From NCBI GenBank assembly GCA_002404865.1, contig DHKP01000018.1:1-11597 (forward strand): a stretch of 11,597 nt of DNA. The letters run 5' to 3'. The notes below the pieces were generated by a model. The model saw nothing but the letters and a program-made list of their open reading frames with translations. It was not told where the DNA came from and did no database searches. The stretch comes from Caryophanales bacterium UBA4691 (GTDB taxonomy: Bacteria > Bacillota_I > Bacilli_A > RFN20 > CAG-826). The translations under genes and the position numbers were made by a program. This document shows, in pieces, positions 1 through 5,292 of this stretch. Position 1 is the first letter of the stretch; the number at the start of each line of letters is the position of its first letter.

Positions 1-98
1 CCTACATTGGTGAAACGCTATCCAATCAGCGCCGGAGACTTGCCTTTTTCTTTTAACCAAGAATCTAGGTCCTCATCAATCTTTCTTTTAAAATACAT
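1..98 (-). pseudogene. N-terminus of a decayed AAA_14/DUF4143-type ATPase, cut by the window edge
   Basis: Reading from the ATG at 98-96, the first 27 codons give MYFKRKIDEDLDSWLKEKGK followed by SPALIG. This matches the N-terminus of the ATPase that begins at 1690 almost residue for residue (KRKID, WLK.KG.SPAL). An in-frame TAG then occurs at 20-18, exactly where the P-loop should begin. Removing the two bases TA restores GAFHQC, against GIRQC in the neighbour, but the conserved Arg before Gln is then His and the next Gly is Arg, so the P-loop has decayed beyond one frameshift. A GGTGG-like ribosome site lies upstream. The rest of the gene is outside the window. Family assignment rests on the paralogue; loss of function is inferred from the stop and the damaged motif. 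Confidence 0.6.
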
Positions 99-183
99 AT
101 CGAACCCACCAATAATAAATTCGGAGCGACTTTTCATTTTTTGCACATTAAAGGGGGAGTTGCAAGAAATTATGTGTTTTCTC

Positions 184-284
184 CTTTCAGCCACCGAATG
201 TCTCTATTTGCGACATTCCTGGGCAAAGTGCAAGCTGAAAGAGGTCGCATTCACAAACGGCGTGCCGTTTGGAGACTATCGGTG
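184..284. other. Dense inverted repeats, candidate structured element
   Basis: Several complementary segments are packed into 100 bases between the two ATPase genes. CACCGA (192-197) plus GTCTC (200-204) pair with GAGAC (272-276) plus TCGGTG (279-284), leaving a 2x2 internal loop. Inside, TGCGAC (209-214) pairs with GTCGCA (244-249), and CAAACGGC/GCCGTTTG (254-261/264-271) forms a tight palindrome with a 2-base loop. Together these make a three-way junction. Competing pairings exist: GAATGTC/GACATTC (196-202/212-218) nested in CTTTCAGC/GCTGAAAG (184-191/234-241). There is no poly-T tail of terminator type and no tRNA consensus. It could be a folded 3'UTR/5'UTR, a small RNA, a protein-binding site or a MITE-like remnant. 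The pairing is seen directly; any function is unknown. Confidence 0.4.
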
Positions 285-335
285 TGAAAATTTTTGAATA
301 GAAAAAGGAAGTGCGAAGCAAGATTTGCCTTTACT

Positions 336-1535
336 TTAAAGGGTGCTTTTACCAAGCGCAAAAGCAAGATAATAAGGTAGGGTCAAGATATTATTCTCAT
401 ATCCGATATTGTAATCGCCAAATTTGATAAGTTTTGTGACGCCATAGTGATCAGGATGAGCCATAACCGTTTTGCTTGACTTCACGTTTCCACTTTTCTC
501 TTTTGCTTCTATTAACGTTGAATAGCCACTATAAGAAATAACAAAGTCAATTTGAAGTCCACTAGTCTTCGCAAAATAATACAAAGGGATATTTGCCTTA
601 TAAAGAGAGTCCGCAACAGCGGCTTCAAAAAGCTCTCCTTTATTCATCCCTAATGTATCTCTCATCAAAGCACCAATCGTGTCGAAACCGCATAGGGTCG
701 TTGCGATGCCGATGTCCGCGTAATAAAGCTTAAAATCGGATTCTTTTTTTCGAATTGCTAACGGCAAAGATGGGTTTTCAACATTATTGACCTTAAAAGC
801 GACAGAAGCGTTCAACAAATAGTCAACGGTATCATTCCTTTGACTACTATTTCCGCTAATTTTAGATACAACGAATTGTTTGTTGCCATTTGAGGCAAAA
901 GAAAGTATCAAATCGAAGGCTTTTTGAATTCTCGATATTTCCGTCGCTGTATAAAGAGGCTTATTATTTTCGTTCTTTCTTTTTGTTGGGTCACCTTTGA
1001 TATCAAATATGAGACTCTTATTTTTCTTGAACGCGGTAGAAAAACTATTGGTTTCGATAAATTTGCTTATGGTTTCAGGGTAACCGCCAACACACATATA
1101 TTCCTTAAAAAGAGCCCTTAATTTCTCATGAATGGCATTGGGTATCTTTTCTTTTTTCCAAAAATATTCCAGCAATTCGTCAATTTGTTCTTCCTTATAT
1201 CCTTTCGCCCAAAGGAATTCTTCAAAATCCATAGTTTTCATGCAAAAGATATCTTCCGCACCACTAGGCATAGGCGCCGTATCGTTACCGTTCTGGCTTA
1301 GATTAAGGCCAATATATGATCCGCTCGCGATAACTTCAAATCGCCCATCTTCTTTAAAGCTTTTCAAAGAAAGCCGCGCGCGAGGGCAATCTTGTATTTC
1401 ATCCAAAACGATGATGGTTTTTCCTGGTACAAACTTAAAATTAACAAATAGATAGGAAAGCTTCTTAATAATTTCATCTACTTCCAAAGAGCCATCGAAC
1501 GCACTTGAGGCTTCTGGCGCATTCCAAAAGTTCAC
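336..1535 (-). CDS. AAA_14/DUF4143 ATPase, main open frame lacking the Walker A part
   Basis: This is the bulk (399 codons) of a DUF4143-family ATPase. The frame opens at a GTG (1535-1533) with no ribosome site before it, so it is most likely the continuation of the gene starting at 1690 (451 residues if joined, normal for the family). Visible parts of this frame: Walker B IIVLDEIQD (41-49), sensor-like ASGS (70-73), the family's CVGGYPE segment, the DUF4143 region with ISGNSSQRNDTVDYL, and a C-terminal nuclease-fold-like D330...E343-A-K345 pattern resembling PD-(D/E)XK. Members are widespread in gut Firmicutes in many paralogous copies; their role is poorly known and proposals include defence or toxin-like functions. 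Without the Walker A half this product could not bind ATP normally. Downstream I see no convincing terminator. Confidence 0.8.
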   Translation of the reverse strand: MNFWNAPEASSAFDGSLEVDEIIKKLSYLFVNFKFVPGKTIIVLDEIQDCPRARLSLKSFKEDGRFEVIASGSYIGLNLSQNGNDTAPMPSGAEDIFCMKTMDFEEFLWAKGYKEEQIDELLEYFWKKEKIPNAIHEKLRALFKEYMCVGGYPETISKFIETNSFSTAFKKNKSLIFDIKGDPTKRKNENNKPLYTATEISRIQKAFDLILSFASNGNKQFVVSKISGNSSQRNDTVDYLLNASVAFKVNNVENPSLPLAIRKKESDFKLYYADIGIATTLCGFDTIGALMRDTLGMNKGELFEAAVADSLYKANIPLYYFAKTSGLQIDFVISYSGYSTLIEAKEKSGNVKSSKTVMAHPDHYGVTKLIKFGDYNIGYENNILTLPYYLAFALGKSTL

Positions 1536-1690
1536 AAATTTATGTATTCAAAATTCTTTGTAGCGAATTCTCGAATACTACTTGATTTGCCACATTGCCT
1601 AATTCCGTAGACAAGTGCAGGAGAATGCCCTTTTGATTTCAGCCAATCTAATAGTTCTTTATCAATTTTTCTTTTTAGATATGCACCCAT
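1532..1690 (-). pseudogene. N-terminal Walker A fragment of the AAA_14/DUF4143 ATPase, out of frame with the rest
   Basis: From ATG 1690-1688, preceded by GAGG seven bases upstream, the frame encodes 52 residues beginning MGAYLKRKIDKELLDWLKSK. It includes the P-loop GIRQCGKSS (residues 29-37) and ends ...FEYINL before TGA (1534-1532). The remaining 399 codons lie in the -1 frame and their first codon GTG overlaps the stop as GTGA. Joined by a -1 shift, the protein reads YINLVNFWNAPEA, consistent with the usual strand after the P-loop helix. An 8-base insertion would explain the break equally well, since YINFW is also family-like. So this is either a recent frameshift mutation or sequencing error, or a programmed shift at the heptamer just before the stop. 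Confidence 0.75.
1535..1541 (-). other. Slippery-type heptamer A AAT TTG before TGA
   Basis: On the minus strand the ATPase N-terminal frame reads ATA AAT TTG TGA. The bases A AAT TTG fit X XXY YYZ in the correct phase for tandem -1 slippage, and the stop follows at once. A -1 slip continues with GTG AAC TTT TGG, exactly the frame of the downstream ATPase body. I see only a weak GCCA/TGGC pairing downstream and no clear upstream Shine-Dalgarno stimulator. The match to the pattern is seen; use as a programmed site is inference. Confidence 0.3.
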
Positions 1691-1715
1691 ATTCTTGCCT
1701 CACTGCACTCCTTTA

Positions 1716-1786
1716 CACCAAAATTCAAGTGAGTTTTTTGAGAGTCTGCACCAAATTTAAAGCGAGTTTTATATGTATCCGCACCA
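1716..1786 (-). repeat. 33-base imperfect tandem repeats in the ATPase leader
   Basis: On the plus strand CACCA recurs at 1716, 1749 and 1782, exactly 33 bases apart. The first two units share CACCAAA.TT..AAG.GAGTTTT. Read in the gene direction this is AAAACTCGCTTTAAATTTGG then AAAACTCACTTGAATTTTGG, each followed by TG. The leader of the broken paralogue at 98 has a related pair: ...AAAAGTCGCT..GAATTT...TTGGTG near 107-135 and ...ACTCCCCCTTTAA.GTGCA near 144-165. Candidate roles are a paired regulatory site or the multi-repeat end of an IS21-like insertion sequence. Confidence 0.5.
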
Positions 1787-1836
1787 ATAAAGAAAAGTGG
1801 ACACAGGCGATTTTTCGGCCTTTTCGTGTCCACTTT
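1786..1836 (-). terminator. Hairpin terminator after the dehydrogenase gene
   Basis: AAAGTGGACAC (1794-1804) and GTGTCCACTTT (1826-1836) form a perfect 11-base inverted repeat around a 21-base loop, which itself can form a small GGC...GCC stem. On the minus strand the stem ends in CTTT followed by TCTTTATT. It begins 22 bases after the stop of the dehydrogenase, so a rho-independent terminator fits. The arms also resemble IS ends (see findings). Confidence 0.6.
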
Positions 1837-1858
1837 AAAGTAGAATTATAAAGGAAAG

Positions 1859-2668
1859 CTAAGCCGCGTAGACTTTATAAAGAAGGTAGTTCCTAACTCT
1901 TTTCGGAAGAATATGATAAATAAATGCCAATAACTTATCTTTCGCGCCGATCGAGCGAGAATAAGGAAGGCGTTTCTTTTTGGATATCAAGAAGGCGCGT
2001 CTAGCGATTTTCTTAGGATCAATCCCGCCTTGTTCATCTTTTGCGACACTCGCTAAGCAGTGATCAAAAGCTTTTTGGTAAGGGCTAGTTTCACTAAGGC
2101 GATCTTTTTCGCGATTCTTGGTGAAGTTCGTTTTTGCATCCCCAGGCTTAATCGAGCAGATTTGAATATGATAAGGATAGACTTCCGCACGCAAGGAATC
2201 GAAAAGCATATCCATCGCGCATTTGCTCGCACTATAGAAACCTTGGAAAGGAAGAGGGATCACTCCCCCGATAGAAGAAGTGTTAATGATTTTCCCGCTC
2301 ATTTGCTTTCGCATATAAGGAAGCACGGCTTTCGCCATCAAAAACGCGCCGAAGAAACTGACATCGACTTGTTTCTTGGCTTTTTCTAATGGGGTTTCTT
2401 CCAATGGACCAAAAATACCAAAGCCGGCATTATTCATCAAAACGTCAATTCTTCCGTATTTCTTGATGACGTTTCCCACAACAAGATTGCAATCGCTTTC
2501 GTTAGAGACATCACCCATTTGGTGATAGACCCCTTCCATTTGAAATTCTTGATTGGAGAATCCGCAGACTTTATCGCCATTCGCTAGAAATAGCTTTGCC
2601 ATCTCTAGACCAAACCCAGATGATTCACCCGTAATTAGCACGACTCTTCCACTCTTTTTATTTTGCAT
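1859..2668 (-). CDS. Short-chain dehydrogenase/reductase (SDR)
   Basis: A 269-residue classical SDR: a cytosolic NAD(P)-dependent oxidoreductase with a Rossmann fold, substrate unknown. Seen in order: cofactor motif TGESSGFG (13-20), GD at 52-53, NNAG (79-82), catalytic Ser132, and YSASK with Tyr145 and Lys149, then KPG near 173-175 and a basic C-terminal extension. Length is normal to slightly long for the classical subfamily, in the range of YqjQ/DltE-like or steroid/retinol-type SDRs. The Asn of the catalytic tetrad, usually in a VNxxG context, appears as Ser104 in VDVSFFG, which could lower activity. AGGGAG six bases before the ATG supports the start. It has its own promoter and terminator, so it looks monocistronic and unrelated to the flanking ATPases. 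Confidence 0.92.
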   Translation of the reverse strand: MQNKKSGRVVLITGESSGFGLEMAKLFLANGDKVCGFSNQEFQMEGVYHQMGDVSNESDCNLVVGNVIKKYGRIDVLMNNAGFGIFGPLEETPLEKAKKQVDVSFFGAFLMAKAVLPYMRKQMSGKIINTSSIGGVIPLPFQGFYSASKCAMDMLFDSLRAEVYPYHIQICSIKPGDAKTNFTKNREKDRLSETSPYQKAFDHCLASVAKDEQGGIDPKKIARRAFLISKKKRLPYSRSIGAKDKLLAFIYHILPKRVRNYLLYKVYAA

Positions 2669-2689
2669 ACAGCACTCCCTAAAGCAATG

Positions 2690-2713
2690 ATCCGCTTCAA
2701 TTATAGCGCGGAT
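2690..2713 (-). promoter_or_regulatory. Promoter -10 box inside an inverted repeat, candidate operator
   Basis: On the minus strand TATAAT (2705-2700) lies 31 bases before the dehydrogenase ATG. It is bracketed by the arms ATCCGC and GCGGAT (2713-2708 and 2695-2690) separated by 12 bases. The -35 region is poor (TTTAAT about 19 bases upstream), which suggests an activator or weak basal use. A repressor or MerR-type regulator bound over the -10 would fit, but no regulator gene is in the window. Confidence 0.5.
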
Positions 2714-2742
2714 ATTTTTGAGGGATTAAAGTTCTAGTAAAA

Positions 2743-2782
2743 TGATAAAAATATGAGAAATTGCGCAGCATAAATCACATAT
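2743..2782 (-). terminator. Weak hairpin terminator after the TOPRIM gene
   Basis: On the minus strand ATATGTGA (2782-2775) and TCTCATAT (2758-2751) can pair with one mismatch around a 16-base loop, followed by TTTTTATC. It lies about 35 bases past the stop of the TOPRIM gene. The stem is AT-rich and weak, so this is tentative. Confidence 0.35.
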
Positions 2783-2817
2783 CAATAAAAGCAGTTAGAA
2801 CCATAGCAATGACCATA

Positions 2818-3606
2818 TTATCGCTTTTGTCCACTCTTGCCATTTAGCAAAAAGTTCTTCACCAAGTCATAGTTATTAATGTCTTTCGTTAAGCCGTTCG
2901 CATAAGCGATTGCAACATATACAACAGTCGAAAAATAACGATAAATAACGTACGATTTGCCTTTTTCAGCGCAATTGATTCGGTCATTGAATTTGTTAAC
3001 TGATTTCACGATAAGAGACGGATGTTCCATGATATTTCCTTCATTGAACTCTTCATAGTTTTTGTTAAGAAAATACAACATTAAACTATTGAAGTTATCA
3101 CCGATAAATTTGTGTGTCTGCCCTTGGTAATGGTTATTAATTTCAGCTTTGTATTCGCTTAAACGGTAATATTTGGATTCGCCTCTATTATGATTATAAT
3201 CCGCTACAACCTCTATACATGGGGAGCTTAAAAGAAGCATTCCAGTGGATTCATCAGAAAACCTTTTGAACATTTCTTCGATGTCATCGCAATCATTATG
3301 ATCGACATCGTATATCAAAAATATCCCAGAAAAGAAGGCGTATGAATATGAGAAAGCTCTTTCGATTGACATTTCGTGTTCGTTAAATAGTTTCAAAAAA
3401 TCATGGATTCGGTTTCTTGGCCCTTGGATGATGACGACGTTATTGCTGTTCAACCGATATTGAAATTTCTCGAATTGCCCAACCCCTTCTACGTCCATTT
3501 TCTCATCACTTATGATTGCATTAAAACCATATTTAGAGAACACATCGCCAAAGATGTTTTGTTCATCAACGCTGCCTTCAACGATTAATAGAATATTCTT
3601 AGGCAT
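2818..3606 (-). CDS. TOPRIM-domain protein (RloB/AriB/DUF4435-like), probable nuclease partner of the ATPase
   Basis: 262 residues. The N-terminus ILLIVEGSVDEQNIF (5-19) is a TOPRIM first motif with metal-ligand Glu10. A second motif, FLIYDVDHND (96-105), supplies Asp100 and Asp102, and LLLSSPCIEVV (124-134) resembles the SNPCFE segment of RloB-like proteins. The C-terminal half is helical-looking with no motif I recognise, and there is no signal or membrane segment. Known TOPRIM partners of AAA ATPases (AriB of PARIS, OLD/GajA TOPRIM domains, RloB) are nucleases or toxins released or controlled by the ATPase. The start ATG overlaps the end of the ATPase gene by 8 bases, so translation is coupled. 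The TOPRIM call rests on the motifs; nuclease activity and target are inference. Confidence 0.7.
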   Translation of the reverse strand: MPKNILLIVEGSVDEQNIFGDVFSKYGFNAIISDEKMDVEGVGQFEKFQYRLNSNNVVIIQGPRNRIHDFLKLFNEHEMSIERAFSYSYAFFSGIFLIYDVDHNDCDDIEEMFKRFSDESTGMLLLSSPCIEVVADYNHNRGESKYYRLSEYKAEINNHYQGQTHKFIGDNFNSLMLYFLNKNYEEFNEGNIMEHPSLIVKSVNKFNDRINCAEKGKSYVIYRYFSTVVYVAIAYANGLTKDINNYDLVKNFLLNGKSGQKR

Positions 3607-4747
3607 CTTCTTCTATTGCTCCATCAAAAAGCGACGATAAATACATCTTTTCGATATTGTTGACCTCCCTGATATTTGGATAGATTTTCGATAATCTATA
3701 GTAATTGGAAAAGCCTTTCGACCATTTAGCGAAATAAACTTGATCTGGCCTAAGCATTTGCAAGGCATAAGTATTATGCAAGGTGAGCACAACTTGAATG
3801 CGTTTTTCTCTAATCACTTTCAAGAACGATTGTATCGTCGATGGGTGAAGGGCTAAATCCGCTTCGTCGATGAAAACCGCTCCATTCTCTGGCATAGTGG
3901 CAATAATGGAAAGTAGCAAACTTTGGTTGTACATCCCCGTAGAAATCATTTGAAGAGGGATTTTCTTTTTAAAACCATCCTCATCAAAAACAAGATTATA
4001 TTGAGAGGCGATTAGCCCATTAGGCATAAAGGCATCGTTCTTGGTTATCGTGTAGATGGGGAAGCTATCATATTCCTTTAAAAGCTTCTTCACCTCTTCC
4101 GACTTTTTGACGAGCAAGTCGTTGATATTCATATTATTGAATGTTTTTGACACAACAAACGAGCCACGGTTCATAAACGGAAGATTCACAAAAGTAAAAG
4201 AGCTAACATAAGCAAAAACTGACTGAATCGTCGTATCCATTATCTCCAAAGAAGCCAATATCCTCAAAAGCGGTACCAAAGGAGAATAGTCATTGATGTT
4301 TTTGTTTATACCTTTATAAGAATATTTCCTATTTTGCCTTGAAAAATAAACTTGATCATTTTTCTTCAGATATTCATCACTAATGTAGCCATCTCTTGAC
4401 GTTTCCAAAAAATATTCAAACGAGTCATCATTAATATCGAAATCAACGCAAACGCTGCCTTTAATTTTGGATTTATCTTGCCGATTCCCTTGCAAATATT
4501 CTTGGAAAAGAAAATCATTCACCACAAAGGGAATTAATGCTTCCGCGGGGAAAAACATCATGGAAATGAAATAGCCAATCGCGGTTAAGACCGCGGATTT
4601 TCCACTTCCATTGTGGCCATAAATGGCAATGGGGTTCACAAGGCCCTCCATGACGTTTTCTTCTGCGAATTTGTAGTTGCCTTTTGCAAAATCAATCTCG
4701 CATTTCTCAATCGAGTTGATGTTCTTAATGACTATTTTCTTCAGCAT
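3599..4747 (-). CDS. SMC/ABC-type AAA ATPase (AAA_15/AAA_21), defence-type
   Basis: 382 residues, cytosolic. Visible: N-terminal strand typical of the class (IKNINSIEKCEIDF, 7-20), Walker A YGHNGSGKS (43-51), ABC-signature-like ISTGMYNQ (268-275), Walker B VFIDEAD with following HP (291-302), and switch histidine His324 in VVLTLHNTYAL. The C-terminal RPDQVYFAKW followed by YPNIREVNNIEKMY is characteristic of Abi/Rlo-type ATPases. The middle (about 85-265) replaces the long coiled coil of true SMC proteins. These ATPases usually sense infection and control a linked effector, here the overlapping TOPRIM gene. GGAG seven bases before the ATG supports the start. The gene is visibly more AT-rich than the esterase upstream of it, suggesting lateral transfer. 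It could belong to PARIS, AbiL or another ATPase-TOPRIM type; I cannot decide from sequence alone. Confidence 0.88.
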   Translation of the reverse strand: MLKKIVIKNINSIEKCEIDFAKGNYKFAEENVMEGLVNPIAIYGHNGSGKSAVLTAIGYFISMMFFPAEALIPFVVNDFLFQEYLQGNRQDKSKIKGSVCVDFDINDDSFEYFLETSRDGYISDEYLKKNDQVYFSRQNRKYSYKGINKNINDYSPLVPLLRILASLEIMDTTIQSVFAYVSSFTFVNLPFMNRGSFVVSKTFNNMNINDLLVKKSEEVKKLLKEYDSFPIYTITKNDAFMPNGLIASQYNLVFDEDGFKKKIPLQMISTGMYNQSLLLSIIATMPENGAVFIDEADLALHPSTIQSFLKVIREKRIQVVLTLHNTYALQMLRPDQVYFAKWSKGFSNYYRLSKIYPNIREVNNIEKMYLSSLFDGAIEEDA

Positions 4748-4758
4748 GGTTTTTCTCC

Positions 4759-4831
4759 ACTGTATATTTTCTACACCAATATGTTACCAATATATTAGAC
4801 TGGTTTCATTAATTACTGTATATTTTCTACA
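4759..4831 (-). promoter_or_regulatory. Two perfect 17-base direct repeats upstream of the defence-like operon
   Basis: ACTGTATATTTTCTACA occurs at 4759-4775 and again at 4815-4831, 56 bases apart (about 5.3 helical turns). In the gene direction each is TGTAGAAAATATACAGT, holding the half-palindrome TGTA-N7-TACA. The proximal copy ends just before the GGAG ribosome site of the ATPase gene. TAATAT between them (minus strand, 4797-4792) is a possible -10. This looks like a two-site operator able to loop or bind cooperatively over the promoter. No regulator gene is adjacent. Confidence 0.5.
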
Positions 4832-5131
4832 TTTAGTCCGCCAAAATAAAAAAACTATTCGTTAAGGTTTAAAAACCTAAACTAAAACGCGAAAAATCAC
4901 ATAGATAAGTTTCAAACAAAGCATTTCCTTTTTATTCATTATTTCACCGACTAAATCATACAAAAAGTACCAAGAAGATGGTTTCTTAATGCTATGTCAT
5001 GAATCCTAAAATGCTTAAAAATGAAACTTTCTCAAGAATAGATGACTAACATTTTCTTATTGGATGTCGAACGATATTAATACATCAGGAATGCTCTAGG
5101 CTTAATAATGAATTTTCTTGAAATATTTAGT
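4832..5131. other. AT-rich intergenic stretch, no gene seen
   Basis: No open frame with a credible start and ribosome site is visible in either direction. The one structured item is AGGTTT-aa-AAACCT (4865-4878), a near-palindrome that could be an operator or a recombination site. The rest shows no tRNA, CRISPR or recognisable element. Confidence 0.5.
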
Positions 5132-5195
5132 GGTTTTGACAACTAAAACCCCTTCAATGTTACAGTTTTGGCAAGTTCCCATTCAAAGTTACAGA
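5132..5195. mobile_element. Possible remnant end of an IS21-like insertion sequence
   Basis: TTCAATGTTACAG (5153-5165) is repeated as TTCAAAGTTACAG (5182-5194), 12 of 13 bases, at a 29-base interval. It is preceded by GGTTTT-N7-AAAACC (5132-5150). On the minus strand the pattern is TGTAACTTTGAATGGG ... TGTAACATTGAAGGGG. IS21-family ends are known to carry repeated transposase-binding sites of this type. No transposase (istA/istB) is in the window, so at most a solo end survives. The repeats are seen; the IS identity is inference. Confidence 0.3.
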
Positions 5196-5245
5196 TCAAA
5201 ATAAAAGAGCTGAATATGGACGCTAACCATTGTTCAACTCTTTTA
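5196..5245 (-). terminator. Rho-independent terminator of the glycan-degradation gene set
   Basis: On the minus strand TAAAAGAG-T-TGAA (5245-5233) pairs with TTCA-G-CTCTTTTA (5214-5202), with ATGG/CCAT pairing further inside the loop (about 16 pairs in all). A T-rich tail follows (CTCTTTTATTTTG). It lies 48 bases beyond the esterase stop codon and is the first strong terminator seen after the GH3, surface-protein and esterase genes. Confidence 0.7.
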
Positions 5246-5292
5246 GTAAATGTCTTATATAAATAGCTTTTTAAATGGTGAAGGATCTTTCA

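Noticed and set aside
192..284. A tRNA or tRNA-like cloverleaf
   Set aside because: There is no T-loop consensus, no plausible anticodon arm and no CCA-compatible acceptor geometry; only a three-way junction is supported.
7..297. A 96-codon plus-strand frame at the left edge
   Set aside because: It crosses the antisense of the ATPase N-terminus and the inverted-repeat region, and has no ribosome site or recognisable domain.
1532..1534. Reading TGA as tryptophan (genetic code 4) to explain the interrupted ATPase
   Set aside because: Reading through the TGA continues in a frame that does not restore the ATPase body, and the other genes need no TGA sense codon.
1716..1814. A short CRISPR-like array at the 33-base repeats
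   Set aside because: The repeats are adjacent and imperfect with no unique spacers, and no cas gene is present.
1615..1851. A 78-codon plus-strand frame whose 33-base repeats would encode 11-residue repeats
   Set aside because: It overlaps the ATPase Walker A coding region on the opposite strand and has no ribosome site. The periodicity is explained by the DNA repeats.
2818..4747. Firm naming of the ATPase-TOPRIM pair as PARIS (ariA/ariB)
   Set aside because: Gene order and motifs are compatible, but the same layout occurs in AbiL/Rlo-like and other pairs, and no diagnostic feature can be confirmed by eye.
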